Shown piece by piece: positions 36,260-45,038 of a DNA stretch of 64,000 bases. Each line of letters starts with the position of its first letter. Position 1 is the first letter of the stretch. This stretch comes from Kistimonas sp964291485 (GTDB taxonomy: Bacteria > Pseudomonadota > Gammaproteobacteria > Pseudomonadales > Endozoicomonadaceae). A model generated the notes under the pieces. The model was given only the letters and a program-made list of their open reading frames with translations. It ran no database searches and was not told the DNA's origin. The stretch is taken from contig OZ220224.1 in NCBI GenBank assembly GCA_964291485.2, forward strand, positions 310,001-374,000, in the 5' to 3' direction. A program made the position numbers and the translations under genes.

Positions 36260-37441
36260 GTGTCTTTGAATAAACCCTGGAATCTTTCGCTATCGCGTAC
36301 GTTATTGCTGATGGTGCCCTTTGACCTGCTGGCTTCACTGGGAATGGATGTTTATTTGCCAGCAGTGCCTGAAATGGCGTCGGTGTTTTCAACGTCATCC
36401 GGTGCGGTGCAGCTGACCCTGTCACTCTATATGTTGATGCTCGGTTGTGGACAACTGGTGTTTGGGCCTCTGTCTGATTGGTTGGGGCGTCGGCCCGTTT
36501 TGTTCGGTGGTAATGTTTTATTTATTGTAAGTTCTGTTGCCCTGGTTCATGTCTCGACCATTGAAGGGTTTATCTTTTGGCGTATAAGCCAGGGGGCAGG
36601 CGGTGCTGCTTCACTGGTGGCAACGTTTGCCACGGTGCGGGATGTTTATGGCCGTCGCCGTGAAGCAACCACCATTTATGCGCTGCTGGGAGGCATGCTG
36701 GCATTTGTTCCGGCACTGGGGCCTGTAGCCGGTGCCCTGTTGATTAGCTGGGAAGGTTGGCATGCGGTGTTTTGGGGGCTGGCATTGATCGCCATACTGG
36801 CAGGCATCCATGCACTGATTGCCTGGCCGGAAACCTGTACAGGTGGATACGGTATTGATGTAAAAACGGCGTTTTTACAGGTGATACGGTCTGGTGGATT
36901 CTGGTTGTATACCGTGGCGTTTGCGGTAGCGATGGGGGCATTTTTTGTCTATTTCTCTACGGCTCCGAGGATTCTTATCGGCAAACACGGTTATACACCC
37001 GTTGTCTTCAGTTTGCTGTTTGCCATCGTTGCGCTGGTGATGATTGTGATGAGTCGTTTTGCTGGCCGAATTGTCAGCCGATACGGTGTTCCCGGTACCT
37101 TACGACTCGGCATGATGGCGATAGGTATTGGCGCGTTGTTGATGCTGATAGCGCAAACATTGTCACTTTCAGGTGCAGCTTCTTTACTCATGCCAATGTT
37201 GGTTGTAGCGGTTGGAATTAGCTGTACCTGTGCGGTGTCTGCTAATGGCGCTTTGGCGGCATTCCAGGAAATAGCCGGTACGGCTGTTGCCCTGTATTAC
37301 TGCATTGAAGCACTGTTGGTCTGCATAGTGGGTACAGTGGTGGTGACCTTGTTACCCGGTGATACGCTCTGGCCGTTGATTGTTTTCTGTGGCTTTGGGG
37401 CTGTTATTGTTCTGGCCGGTACAGTGTGGGTTCGGCATTAG
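36260..37441 (+). CDS. CmlA/FloR-like chloramphenicol efflux MFS transporter
   Basis: This 393-residue 12-helix drug:H+ antiporter resembles CmlA and FloR closely by eye: PFDLLASLGMDVYLPAVPEM at the N-terminus, LVFGPLSDWLGRRPVL (MFS A-motif), ASLVATFATVRDVY, and GAFFVYFSTAPRILIG. These segments set the phenicol-exporter group apart from general Bcr/CflA pumps. Actual phenicol export is not proven by sequence. The start is GTG at 36260; an in-frame TGA at 36245 rules out a longer protein. Its leader carries a possible short peptide and hairpin. It is convergent with the lysE-like gene. Confidence 0.8.
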   Translation: MSLNKPWNLSLSRTLLLMVPFDLLASLGMDVYLPAVPEMASVFSTSSGAVQLTLSLYMLMLGCGQLVFGPLSDWLGRRPVLFGGNVLFIVSSVALVHVSTIEGFIFWRISQGAGGAASLVATFATVRDVYGRRREATTIYALLGGMLAFVPALGPVAGALLISWEGWHAVFWGLALIAILAGIHALIAWPETCTGGYGIDVKTAFLQVIRSGGFWLYTVAFAVAMGAFFVYFSTAPRILIGKHGYTPVVFSLLFAIVALVMIVMSRFAGRIVSRYGVPGTLRLGMMAIGIGALLMLIAQTLSLSGAASLLMPMLVVAVGISCTCAVSANGALAAFQEIAGTAVALYYCIEALLVCIVGTVVVTLLPGDTLWPLIVFCGFGAVIVLAGTVWVRH

Positions 37442-37465
37442 ATCAGCGAATACCGTCTTCACATG

Positions 37466-37494
37466 GGAAAGCAGTCCTTTACAGACTGCTTTCC
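37466..37494. terminator. Hairpin between convergent efflux and lysE-like genes
   Basis: Perfect 11-bp stem GGAAAGCAGTC / GACTGCTTTCC with a seven-base loop. It overlaps the last codons of the lysE-like gene and lies 24 bases after the efflux stop. No U-tract, so efficiency is uncertain. Confidence 0.45.
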
Positions 37495-38096
37495 GGAAGA
37501 TAAAGAAGAATGACTGATCCCGCTGTCAGGGAAGCCATGCAGAAGTTAAACGTTCGCAGTGCCCGGTCATGTTGCAGAAAACGTCCAATGGCCACGCCAA
37601 ACCCGGTCCAGAGAGAAATGCAGGGCAGGTTGATCAAGCTGAATATGCCGGCAATCACCAAGGCTGAAATGGTATAATCAGCTCCGGCCAGTGTGAATGC
37701 TGACATGCTGCCAATGGCCATGATCCAGGCTTTGACATTAACAACTTGAAAGAGTGCTGCCTGCCACAGAGTGAAGGGTTTGCTGGGTCCCTCACCCTGT
37801 TCAGGGCGACCGGCATTGGCAATTTTCCAGGCCAGAAAAATCAGGTAGGCAGACCCTATGTATTTCAGAATGGTCTGTAACACAGGCCATGTTTGGAAGG
37901 CATTACCCAAGCCAAAAGCGACAGCCAGTAGCAGAATAAAAAAACCGCTGGCAACGCCGGCGATATGCGGCAGTGTCCGGAAGAAACCATAATTGGCACC
38001 ACTAGCGGTCAACATAATGTTATTCGGCCCCGGTGTGATACTGGAAGCAAAAGCAAACGTCATCAGTGGTATATAAAAACTGTGCCAGTCGAACAT
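37479..38096 (-). CDS. LysE/RhtB-family amino acid exporter
   Basis: This 205-residue inner-membrane protein has about six helices and the family signature near the N-terminus, SSITPGPNNIMLTASGANYGF. The family exports amino acids or their derivatives. It is the third gene of a set with alaX-like and phzF-like genes on the same strand, opposite a MocR regulator, which suggests a shared amino-acid-related role. The gap to phzF is 41 bases. Confidence 0.88.
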   Translation of the reverse strand: MFDWHSFYIPLMTFAFASSITPGPNNIMLTASGANYGFFRTLPHIAGVASGFFILLLAVAFGLGNAFQTWPVLQTILKYIGSAYLIFLAWKIANAGRPEQGEGPSKPFTLWQAALFQVVNVKAWIMAIGSMSAFTLAGADYTISALVIAGIFSLINLPCISLWTGFGVAIGRFLQHDRALRTFNFCMASLTAGSVILLYLPESSL

Positions 38097-38137
38097 TCCT
38101 TTTTTACTCTGTTTTTTTGTTGTTGATGTGGGGTTTG

Positions 38138-38938
38138 TTATGGAATCTGAATAGTACCTTCCAGGTATTTGACGGCATTTCCGCGGATGTAAACCCGGTC
38201 TCCCAAAAGTTCACATTCCAGCTTACCCCGGCGTGCTGAGAGCTGCTCAGCATGCAGCACTTGTTTATCCAGTTTTTCTGCCCAAAAAGGCGTAAGCAGT
38301 GTGTGTGCAGAACCGGTGACAGGATCTTCCCGGATATCGACTTCCGGGCCACCAAACCAGCGCGATACAAAATCCACTGATTCGCGGTCTGATGCTGCAG
38401 TGATAATGATGCCGCGTTTGATGATACCTTTGGGCAGACTGGTGAGGTTAAGATTCAGCTGGGCAACGGTTTTTTCATCCGGCGCGAGAATGAGCAGGTC
38501 ATCACGGGAGTTAAAGGATGCCAGTGGTGTGAACGGCAGCCGTTTAGTAATCGCATCAGGTAAGCGGATAGGTGAGCGGTGTCCCATGGGAAAGTTCAGC
38601 TCGATTAACTCGCCCTGAAACCGTACTTTTAGCTCACCGCTCAGACTGTCGAATACCTGTTGATGCGTACTGTCGCCTAATTCATGTCGAATGACATAAC
38701 TGGCAGCAAGGGTGGCATGGCCGCAGAGTTGGACTTCTGTACCTGGTGTGAACCAGCGAATATGGTAACGGTCGTTATGTCTTACAAAGAAAGCTGTTTC
38801 TGACAGGTTGTTTTCCTTGGCCAGCTGTTGCATGCATTCATCAGACAACCAGCTTTGCAGTGGAATCACCGCTGCGGGGTTGCCGCCGAAAAGACGATCA
38901 GTAAAGGCATCAATCTGGTAATAGGGTAGTGTTTTCAT
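38138..38938 (-). CDS. PhzF-family isomerase/epimerase-like protein
   Basis: This 266-residue protein has the two-lobed diaminopimelate-epimerase fold of the PhzF family. YYQIDAFTDRLFGGNPAAVI is the classic start, followed by NLSETAFF (containing the catalytic glutamate found in PhzF), TPGTEVQLCGHATLAAS and EDPVTGSAHTLLTPFW. The substrate is unknown for most members; phenazine genes are absent, so phenazine synthesis is not implied. Its start codon overlaps the stop of the alaX-like gene (ATGA), indicating coupling. Confidence 0.88.
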   Translation of the reverse strand: MKTLPYYQIDAFTDRLFGGNPAAVIPLQSWLSDECMQQLAKENNLSETAFFVRHNDRYHIRWFTPGTEVQLCGHATLAASYVIRHELGDSTHQQVFDSLSGELKVRFQGELIELNFPMGHRSPIRLPDAITKRLPFTPLASFNSRDDLLILAPDEKTVAQLNLNLTSLPKGIIKRGIIITAASDRESVDFVSRWFGGPEVDIREDPVTGSAHTLLTPFWAEKLDKQVLHAEQLSARRGKLECELLGDRVYIRGNAVKYLEGTIQIP

Positions 38939-39687
38939 TGTTGTTCCCCGTTGCTGAAGACAATGATGACCCGTTTGTTGCGTTGCCCTTTATTTTCAAT
39001 CTTGCTGATTCTGACGGGACCGATTTCACGGGTATTCGCCACATGGGTACCGCCACATGGTTGATAATCGGTTGTGCCGGCCCTGACCATCCGGATTTTT
39101 CCCGCGCCCCTGGGAGGCTGGACTGACATCGTTCGCACCAGCTCGGGGTTGGCATCCAGTATAGAGGCCTCTAGGCATTCAATCGAAATGGGTTCTGCCT
39201 GTCCAATAAGCGCATTGAGTTGCTGTGTCAGTACTTCTTTGTTGGCATCAAAATCGCCCATGTCAAAATCCAACCTGCCCTTATCGGCGGTCAGTGCGCC
39301 ACCGGTGACCCCACAGGGAATCAGGGAGCAGAGCAGGTGCATGCAGGTATGCATGCGCATATGGGCGTAACGGCGAGACCAGTCTAACGTGACGGTCACC
39401 GTGTCACCGGGTTTCAGATCAAGTGGTGCTTCACCAAGCTCGTGTAATATTGCTCCGGACTCACGATCTTTGCGTGTATTGGTAATCGTGAACTGACTGC
39501 CGTTGCTGGCATTAATGTGGCCGGTGTCGCCAGGCTGTCCCCCGCCGTTGGGGTAGAAAATGGTTTCTGCCAGCACCACGTTCTGATCCTGAATACTGGA
39601 AACGGTTGTTGTCAGTACTTTCTGATAGGGATCCTGATAAAAGACCGGCGCTGAATGGTTCATCGGTAATAACTCTCTGGTTGCCAT
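38935..39687 (-). CDS. AlaX-like alanyl-tRNA editing hydrolase
   Basis: AlaX-type proteins are free-standing relatives of the AlaRS editing domain and hydrolyse Ser- or Gly-charged tRNA-Ala. The zinc-site motifs are present: HTCMHLL (HxxxH) and QPCGGTHVANT (CxxxH), with FYPNGGGQPGDTG at the start of the domain. At 250 residues it is the longer AlaX-M/L type. I choose the ATG at 39687 because TAGGGA lies just before it; ATG 39663 is an alternative, and the open frame to 39723 is unlikely. It leads the alaX-phzF-lysE run, divergent from a MocR gene. Confidence 0.85.
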   Translation of the reverse strand: MATRELLPMNHSAPVFYQDPYQKVLTTTVSSIQDQNVVLAETIFYPNGGGQPGDTGHINASNGSQFTITNTRKDRESGAILHELGEAPLDLKPGDTVTVTLDWSRRYAHMRMHTCMHLLCSLIPCGVTGGALTADKGRLDFDMGDFDANKEVLTQQLNALIGQAEPISIECLEASILDANPELVRTMSVQPPRGAGKIRMVRAGTTDYQPCGGTHVANTREIGPVRISKIENKGQRNKRVIIVFSNGEQQ

Positions 39688-39795
39688 TGTATCCCTACAA
39701 TTTGTACGTTTTGTCGTTTTCATCGCTCTGTTGTGATCTTAGAATGGCGTGAAATAAGATCAATAAATTAATTGTCACCATGACAATGCCTGGAT
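39688..39795. promoter_or_regulatory. Divergent control region, alaX-phzF-lysE / mocR, with inverted repeats
   Basis: The 108-base region has two inverted repeats: ATTGTCA-CCA-TGACAAT (39771-39787), ending nine bases before the mocR ATG, and GATCTT (39735-39740) with AAGATC (39756-39761). Both are natural operator candidates for the MocR protein. Confidence 0.5.
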
Positions 39796-41211
39796 ATGCA
39801 GAATAAGAATTTAGACTCAGAGCAAGAATGGACACCTGAGCTGACCCGTTTTTCGGGGCCTCGATATAAAGCACTGGCTGATGCCATTGAAGAGGCAGTG
39901 GGCAACGGTCAGTTACCCCCTGAAACGCGGTTGCCCACCCATCGATCATTAGCAGAGCAGCTGAATGTCACTGTAGGTACTGTCACCCGTGGTTATGCAG
40001 AAGCTGAACGTCGTCGTCTGGTAGTGGCTCGGGTCGGCAGCGGCACGTTTGTTCGTGGCAAGCGTTGGTACCGGCCGGATTTCAGTATTCCGGCAGAAAC
40101 CGATACAACGCTGTTGGATTTAAGCCTGAGTCTGTCAGTGCCGGCTTGTCGGGAAAAAATGCTCGCGGATACCCTGGACCGGTTGAGTGACAATAGCGCC
40201 AGATTGGCTCCGCTTCTGAAATACCATCCTGAACAGGGATTGCTGCGACATCGGGAAATGGTCGCTCACTGGCTGGAACGGTTCGGAATTTACGCCGACC
40301 CAGCCTGCATATTGATGACCAACGGTGGCCAGCATGCCAACAGCCTTGTTCTGCGAGCCATGACGCGTCCCGGGGACACCGTCCTGTCTGATTACCTGAC
40401 TTATCCCGGTTTTATTTACAGCGTGCGACAGCAGCAGCTGCGTCATGTAGGTGTGCCGATGGATGAGCAGGGCATGAGGCCGGATGCCTTGGTGGAGTAT
40501 TGCCGACAACATCAACCCCGGTTGCTTTATCTGATGCCCGCGTTGCATAACCCGACTTCCATCATCATGCCGGAAGCGCGGCGTCGGGAGATTCTCGCTA
40601 TTGCCGCCGAGTTCAATGTCCTGGTGCTGGAGGATGATGTGAAATTCAGCATGCCGGAAAATCGCTCCACCGCCATGGTGTGGATGGCGCCAGAACAGGT
40701 GATCTATAGCGGCAGTTTCTCCAAATCTTTGGGAGGCGGATTGCATATGGGGTTTGCCGTGTGTCCGCCCGATCTCGTGGAGCGGATTGGGCAGGTGTTG
40801 CGCGGCGATTGCTGGAGTGCGACACCGTTAATGGCGGAAGTGGTGATGTCCTGGCTGGATTCCGGCAAGGCATGGGAGCTGATGACCTGGCAGCGAGATG
40901 AAATCGCTGCGCGGCAAATGATGGTGGCAGATACTTTGAACTGTCATGACTTGCAGTCCCAACCCTTTAGCTTTCACTGCTGGTTAAAACTGCCGGAACC
41001 ATGGCGGGCCAACACGTTTGTTACGCAGTTGGAGCAACAGGGTGTTCGGGTGTTGGGTGCGGAGATGTTTGCTGCTGGCAGCTCACCGGCCCCTCAATGT
41101 ATTCGTTTCTGTATCAGCAGTCTGGCAGAGCGACGGCAGCTGCAGGAAGCACTGGATATCATCCGGGATACGCTGGCGCTGGAACCAATCCAGAAACCCA
41201 TAGTGTTCTAA
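39796..41211 (+). CDS. MocR-type regulator (GntR winged helix fused to PLP aminotransferase fold)
   Basis: This 471-residue protein joins an N-terminal GntR-type winged helix (about 20-90; LPTHRSLAEQLNVTVGTVTRGY, then GSGTFV) to a class I aminotransferase-like domain (about 120-460). The PLP lysine is in YSGSFSKSLGGGLHMGF, and LEDDVKF holds the aspartate that pairs with the pyridine nitrogen. MocR proteins sense PLP or amino-acid aldimines and usually control a divergent gene; here that would be alaX-phzF-lysE. An inverted repeat next to the start suggests self-control too. Confidence 0.88.
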   Translation: MQNKNLDSEQEWTPELTRFSGPRYKALADAIEEAVGNGQLPPETRLPTHRSLAEQLNVTVGTVTRGYAEAERRRLVVARVGSGTFVRGKRWYRPDFSIPAETDTTLLDLSLSLSVPACREKMLADTLDRLSDNSARLAPLLKYHPEQGLLRHREMVAHWLERFGIYADPACILMTNGGQHANSLVLRAMTRPGDTVLSDYLTYPGFIYSVRQQQLRHVGVPMDEQGMRPDALVEYCRQHQPRLLYLMPALHNPTSIIMPEARRREILAIAAEFNVLVLEDDVKFSMPENRSTAMVWMAPEQVIYSGSFSKSLGGGLHMGFAVCPPDLVERIGQVLRGDCWSATPLMAEVVMSWLDSGKAWELMTWQRDEIAARQMMVADTLNCHDLQSQPFSFHCWLKLPEPWRANTFVTQLEQQGVRVLGAEMFAAGSSPAPQCIRFCISSLAERRQLQEALDIIRDTLALEPIQKPIVF

Positions 41212-41303
41212 TGATTGAGGTCAGTATTTGTACTTAGTGATTGCGATATCCTAGACGTGATTGACAACAATAAATAGCAAAGAACAATCCACCCGGAGCG
41301 GTA

Positions 41304-42134
41304 ATGACAGAAATAAAACAATCAGGGCAGCCTGACGGCATTCGTCACATTCTTGAAGCTGCGGAACCCCTCAAGTCCACGGTGGAAAACAAGATGACGC
41401 GCCGTGAGTATGAGCGTCTGAAGCAGGAGTTGCAGGTAGAGTTACTGAAGATTCAGAGTTGGGTCAAGGAAACGGGCCAGAAGGTCGTGATCCTGTTCGA
41501 GGGGCGTGATGCGGCTGGTAAGGGTGGCACCATCAAGCGACTGATGGAACACCTCAATCCGCGGGGTGCCAGGGTGGTGGCGCTGGAAAAGCCCAATGAG
41601 GAAGAAAAGGGACAGTGGTATTTTCAGCGTTACATCAAGCATCTTCCGTCTCGCGGCGAAATCGTGCTGTTCGACCGTTCCTGGTATAACCGGGCCGGGG
41701 TCGAAGTGGTCATGAAGTTCTGTTCCCGCAAAGAACATATGGAGTTTTTCCGACAGGTGGCGGATCTGGAACGGATGCTGGTTCACAGCAATATCCACCT
41801 TTTCAAACTCTGGTTTTCCGTCAGTCAGGAAGAGCAATTGCGGCGATTCCAGAAGCGCCGACATGATCCGCTGAAGCAGTGGAAGCTGAGCCCGATTGAT
41901 CTTGCCTCCCTGGATAAGTGGGATGACTACACCCGTGCCAAGGAGCAGATGTTCCATTACACGGATACAGCCGATGCGCCCTGGACGGTGATCAAGTCCG
42001 ATGACAAGAAGCGTGCGAGGATCAATACCATGCGGCATCTGCTGCATTCGCTAGATTATCCCAACAAGAACCGGGATGTGGTCATCGCCCCTGAGCCGGA
42101 AATTGTGGGTGGTCCGGAGTTGAGTAACAGTTAA
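41304..42134 (+). CDS. ppk2: Polyphosphate kinase 2 (PPK2 family)
   Basis: PPK2 enzymes use polyphosphate to phosphorylate nucleoside mono- or diphosphates. The 276-residue protein has Walker A FEGRDAAGKGGTIKR (about 65-79), FDRSWYNRAGVE (lid and Walker B region) and the QEEQLRRFQKRRHDPLKQWKLSP segment. One PPK2 domain of this length matches the class that mainly makes NTPs from NDPs, although the class cannot be fixed here. CGGAGCGGTA precedes the ATG. The gene stands alone, followed by selD. Confidence 0.92.
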   Translation: MTEIKQSGQPDGIRHILEAAEPLKSTVENKMTRREYERLKQELQVELLKIQSWVKETGQKVVILFEGRDAAGKGGTIKRLMEHLNPRGARVVALEKPNEEEKGQWYFQRYIKHLPSRGEIVLFDRSWYNRAGVEVVMKFCSRKEHMEFFRQVADLERMLVHSNIHLFKLWFSVSQEEQLRRFQKRRHDPLKQWKLSPIDLASLDKWDDYTRAKEQMFHYTDTADAPWTVIKSDDKKRARINTMRHLLHSLDYPNKNRDVVIAPEPEIVGGPELSNS

Positions 42135-42253
42135 TTCTCTTGAGGCTCAGGGAATGAGCCTTCAATAGCTGCTGTCATTGTTGAGTCTGGTTTGACCGTA
42201 GCCCTGAACGCATAATAATGATTATTCCCTCACCCGACTAATGCGTACCCCTC

Positions 42254-43291
42254 ATGACTTCTGATATCAAACTCACCGAGTACAGCCATGGTGCCGGTTG
42301 TGGCTGCAAGATTTCTCCTGCCGTACTCAATGTCATTCTTGAAAGCGGTATTGAATTACCGGATTTTCCCAATCTGCTGGTGGGCAACAGCGCCCGGGAT
42401 GATGCGGCGGTGTATGACATGGGCAATGGTGAAGGGGTCATCAGCACCACCGATTTCTTCATGCCCATTGTGGATGACCCCTTTGATTTTGGCCGTATCG
42501 CCGCCACGAATGCGATCAGCGATATCTACGCCATGGGCGGTATGCCCGTGATGGCCATCGCTATCCTCGGTTGGCCGGTGAATATCCTGGCGCCGGATAT
42601 TGCGCGAAACGTCGTGGATGGTGGTCGACAGGCCTGCCTGGATGCCGGAATCCCTCTGGCGGGTGGACACAGTATTGATGCGCCAGAACCGATCTTTGGG
42701 CTTGCGGTGACGGGGCGCGTTAGTCTGGAACACCTCAAGCAGAACAACACGGCACAAGCCGGGGATTACCTGTATCTCACCAAGCCTCTTGGCATAGGCA
42801 TTCTGACCACTGCCGAGAAAAAGAAGCTGCTTAAGCCTGAACATCAGACCATTGCCCGAGACGCCATGTGTACGCTCAACAAACCGGGTGCAGCATTTGC
42901 TTTGCTTCCGGGTGTCTCGGCTATGACTGATGTCACGGGTTTTGGTCTGCTGGGGCATCTGCTGGAAATGTGCGAAGGCAGTGGCCTGCAGGCAATTGTG
43001 GAAGAGAGCAAGCTTCCGGTTCTGCCGCATGTTGATGACTACCGGACACAGGGGGCAGTGCCCGGTGGTACCGGGCGAAACTTTGCCAGTTATGGCGACA
43101 AGGCATCGTCGCTGACTGAACGGCAACGGGATCTGCTCTGTGATCCGCAGACCAGTGGCGGTTTACTGGTCGCTGTTCATCCGTCGTCAGAGCGTGATTT
43201 TCTGACGGTTGCCGCAGACCATGGACTGGCTCTGGCGCGTATTGGTGAGATGAAACCGCAGGAAGGTGATACACTCGTAGTGATAATCTGA
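42254..43291 (+). CDS. selD: Selenide, water dikinase (selenophosphate synthetase) SelD
   Basis: SelD makes selenophosphate from selenide and ATP for selenocysteine or selenouridine formation. The N-terminal glycine-rich active-site loop GAGCGCKISP (residues 13-22) carries Cys at the catalytic position rather than selenocysteine, so no recoding is needed. STTDFFMPIVDDPFDFGRIAA and DVTGFGLLGHLLEMC are the expected AIRS-fold motifs. The 345 residues are full length. No selA, selB or selU/mnmH is in the window, so its use (tRNA or protein) cannot be decided here. Confidence 0.94.
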   Translation: MTSDIKLTEYSHGAGCGCKISPAVLNVILESGIELPDFPNLLVGNSARDDAAVYDMGNGEGVISTTDFFMPIVDDPFDFGRIAATNAISDIYAMGGMPVMAIAILGWPVNILAPDIARNVVDGGRQACLDAGIPLAGGHSIDAPEPIFGLAVTGRVSLEHLKQNNTAQAGDYLYLTKPLGIGILTTAEKKKLLKPEHQTIARDAMCTLNKPGAAFALLPGVSAMTDVTGFGLLGHLLEMCEGSGLQAIVEESKLPVLPHVDDYRTQGAVPGGTGRNFASYGDKASSLTERQRDLLCDPQTSGGLLVAVHPSSERDFLTVAADHGLALARIGEMKPQEGDTLVVII

Positions 43292-43450
43292 TCACTCGGC
43301 CTCTGGTACGGACGTCAAAAGTGATGTCTGTCAACGGGTGAGCGGGTTGCGATGTAAATCTCCTGTCCCTTCGTGTAGATTGCCGATACACTACCCGACT
43401 GGGGCAGGAGACCCGGATGGATCGCATTTCAGGTGTATGTCACCGGGCAA

Positions 43451-43488
43451 TGCTATATAGTGAAACCGGAAGCCGTGGTGGCTTCGGT
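43451..43488 (+). promoter_or_regulatory. Candidate extended -10 promoter and leader hairpin of the csp gene
   Basis: TGCTATATA (43451-43459) resembles an extended -10 element. Just downstream, ACCGGAAGCC and GGCTTCGGT (43465-43488) can pair with one bulge. Transcription from here would give a csp leader of about 70 bases, a setting in which temperature-sensitive structure is known for cold-shock genes. Confidence 0.35.
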
Positions 43489-43540
43489 AAACTTGAAGAA
43501 ATCAGCCTCAGGCTGGTACACGTAGAAAGGTGAGAGTTAT

Positions 43541-43756
43541 ATGTCAGGTCAGTTAGTCGAAGGCGTCGTTAAGTGGTTTAGCGAAGAGAAGGGCTTTGGC
43601 TTTATTGAGCGTGAAGGCGAAAAAGACGTATTTGTACACTACCGTGCTATCAATGGCACCGGTCGCCGCAACCTCTATGAAGGTCAGCAGGTTTCTTTCG
43701 AAATCACCCAGGGGCAGAAAGGTCCTCAGGCTGAGAACGTTACCATTCTCTCCTGA
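43541..43756 (+). CDS. Cold-shock domain protein (CspA family)
   Basis: This 71-residue protein is one OB-fold cold-shock domain. The RNA-binding motifs are RNP1 KGFGFIE and RNP2 DVFVHY; the protein begins VEGVVKWFSEEKGFGFI. It binds single-stranded RNA or DNA and acts as an RNA chaperone. AAGGTGAGAG precedes the ATG. It lacks the longer tails of some paralogues. A bidirectional terminator follows at 43951-43987. Confidence 0.95.
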   Translation: MSGQLVEGVVKWFSEEKGFGFIEREGEKDVFVHYRAINGTGRRNLYEGQQVSFEITQGQKGPQAENVTILS

Positions 43757-43950
43757 TAACCTCCGGAGCTGCAGCGGTCACTGACCTGACAAGGTATCTG
43801 GCCTGGCGATAAGTGTCGGGGCAGAGGTGTGGAAGAGTAGATGAGAGCAGTTAAAGTCTGAGATTCAGTCTTACTGGTGGCTTCATTGATCTGGCATACT
43901 GAGATTCAGAGTATCGTGAGATACTGCCCGTGACCCCTGTGAAAGACCCA

Positions 43951-43987
43951 TAAAAAAAGAGGCTCGAATTTCGGGCCTCTTTTTTTA
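43951..43987. terminator. Bidirectional terminator between csp and the SutA-like gene
   Basis: A-rich arm AAAAAAAGAGGC pairs with GCCTCTTTTTTT. T-runs are found on both strands, so it can serve both convergent genes. Confidence 0.85.
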
Positions 43988-44062
43988 TGCAGTGATTCTT
44001 TTGCGCCATCGTGTCTTGTATTACTTGAACACGATGACCTGATTCCCTTTTAACCGCTCGGG

Positions 44063-44305
44063 TCAAATGGGACGATTACCGTAATTGGATTCTGGTTTCT
44101 TGGGTGGGTTGGCGGTGATATTGGAAGGAACCGTTTCGATCTTGCCGCCTTTATTGAGAAATTCTTCTACCTGATTGGTGAGCATCTCGCGAAGGCGACG
44201 GCGGGATTCCACCGTTCTTTCTTCCGCTGATTCCTCTTTGCTTCCCAGATAAGAAAAATCAACACCATCCACCACGTTCGCTTTTTGAGGCTTTCTCCGT
44301 GCCAT
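44063..44305 (-). CDS. SutA-like small RNA-polymerase-associated protein
   Basis: The last ~35 residues (EFLNKGGKIETVPSN, then NPPKKPESNYGNRPI) closely resemble the C-terminus of SutA of Pseudomonas, a small, mostly disordered protein that binds RNA polymerase and helps transcription in slow-growing cells. The C-terminal resemblance is strong; the N-terminal half is shorter and more basic than in Pseudomonas, lacking its long acidic stretch. I chose the ATG at 44305 (80 residues), eight bases after GAGGG; ATG 44311 is an alternative. SutA-type activity is inferred. Confidence 0.75.
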   Translation of the reverse strand: MARRKPQKANVVDGVDFSYLGSKEESAEERTVESRRRLREMLTNQVEEFLNKGGKIETVPSNITANPPKKPESNYGNRPI

Positions 44306-44504
44306 AGCCATTTCCCTCTTTTTGGCCTGGTTGCCAGAACATCCTGCTGGCTCCGTTGTTATCGCTCTTATTGTTATAGCGCATGCTTCGTGCAATGCCA
44401 GTTTCATTACATATCTTTTTTTACCGGATTTCCATGAAATACTTATGATAATTGTTTTTTTAAAAGAAGATATTCCTGACTTTTAGCTATAAAAACAGGT
44501 GTTT

Positions 44505-44936
44505 TCAGCCTTCGTCGCGGGTTCCCTGAAGTGTCGCGACAATCTGCCGTGAGCCTCCGTGGTTTCGGTGTTCTCCCAGATAAACCCCCTGCCATGATCC
44601 CAGGGCCAGCTGTCCATTGCGTATGGGGATCATCAGGCTGGAACCGAACAGGCTGCACTTTATATGGGCGGGCATATCGTCCGTTCCTTCGTAGGTGTGA
44701 AGAAACCAGGGAGAACTCTCCGGTACCATATGATTGGTATGGCGCTCCATATCTTCCCTGACTGTCGGGTCGGCATTCTCATTGATCGACAGCGATGCAG
44801 AGGTATGTTGGATAAACAAGTGCAACAAACCCACGGCATACTCATTCAGAAAAGGCAGTTGTGACAGAATATCGTCAGTAATCAGGTGAAACCCCCTGGG
44901 GCGTGGTGTCAGCCGGATCAATTGTTGTCGCCACAT
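44505..44936 (-). CDS. YjbQ/UPF0047-family protein
   Basis: This 143-residue protein matches the YjbQ (UPF0047) family, a small beta-barrel-like enzyme with weak thiamine-phosphate synthase activity in E. coli. Conserved segments are HLFIQHTSASLSINENADP, LGSWQGVYLGEHR and SRQIVATLQG, including the three metal/active-site histidines seen in the family. The ATG at 44936 has GGAGGA nine bases upstream, so the longer frame to 44969 is not used. It is divergent from the FGGY kinase gene. Confidence 0.9.
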   Translation of the reverse strand: MWRQQLIRLTPRPRGFHLITDDILSQLPFLNEYAVGLLHLFIQHTSASLSINENADPTVREDMERHTNHMVPESSPWFLHTYEGTDDMPAHIKCSLFGSSLMIPIRNGQLALGSWQGVYLGEHRNHGGSRQIVATLQGTRDEG

Positions 44937-45038
44937 GGTCCTGAATCCTCCATCAGTATCACGCAACAATTATGTCACTATTTTGCCAATAGCCACTATT
45001 CTGATCCCCCTGATTCCGTTGTTTGGTATGGGGAGATC

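Noticed and set aside
36099..36425. 108-codon minus-strand frame over the CmlA-like leader
   Set aside because: It overlaps the start of the efflux gene and has no ribosome site or domain.
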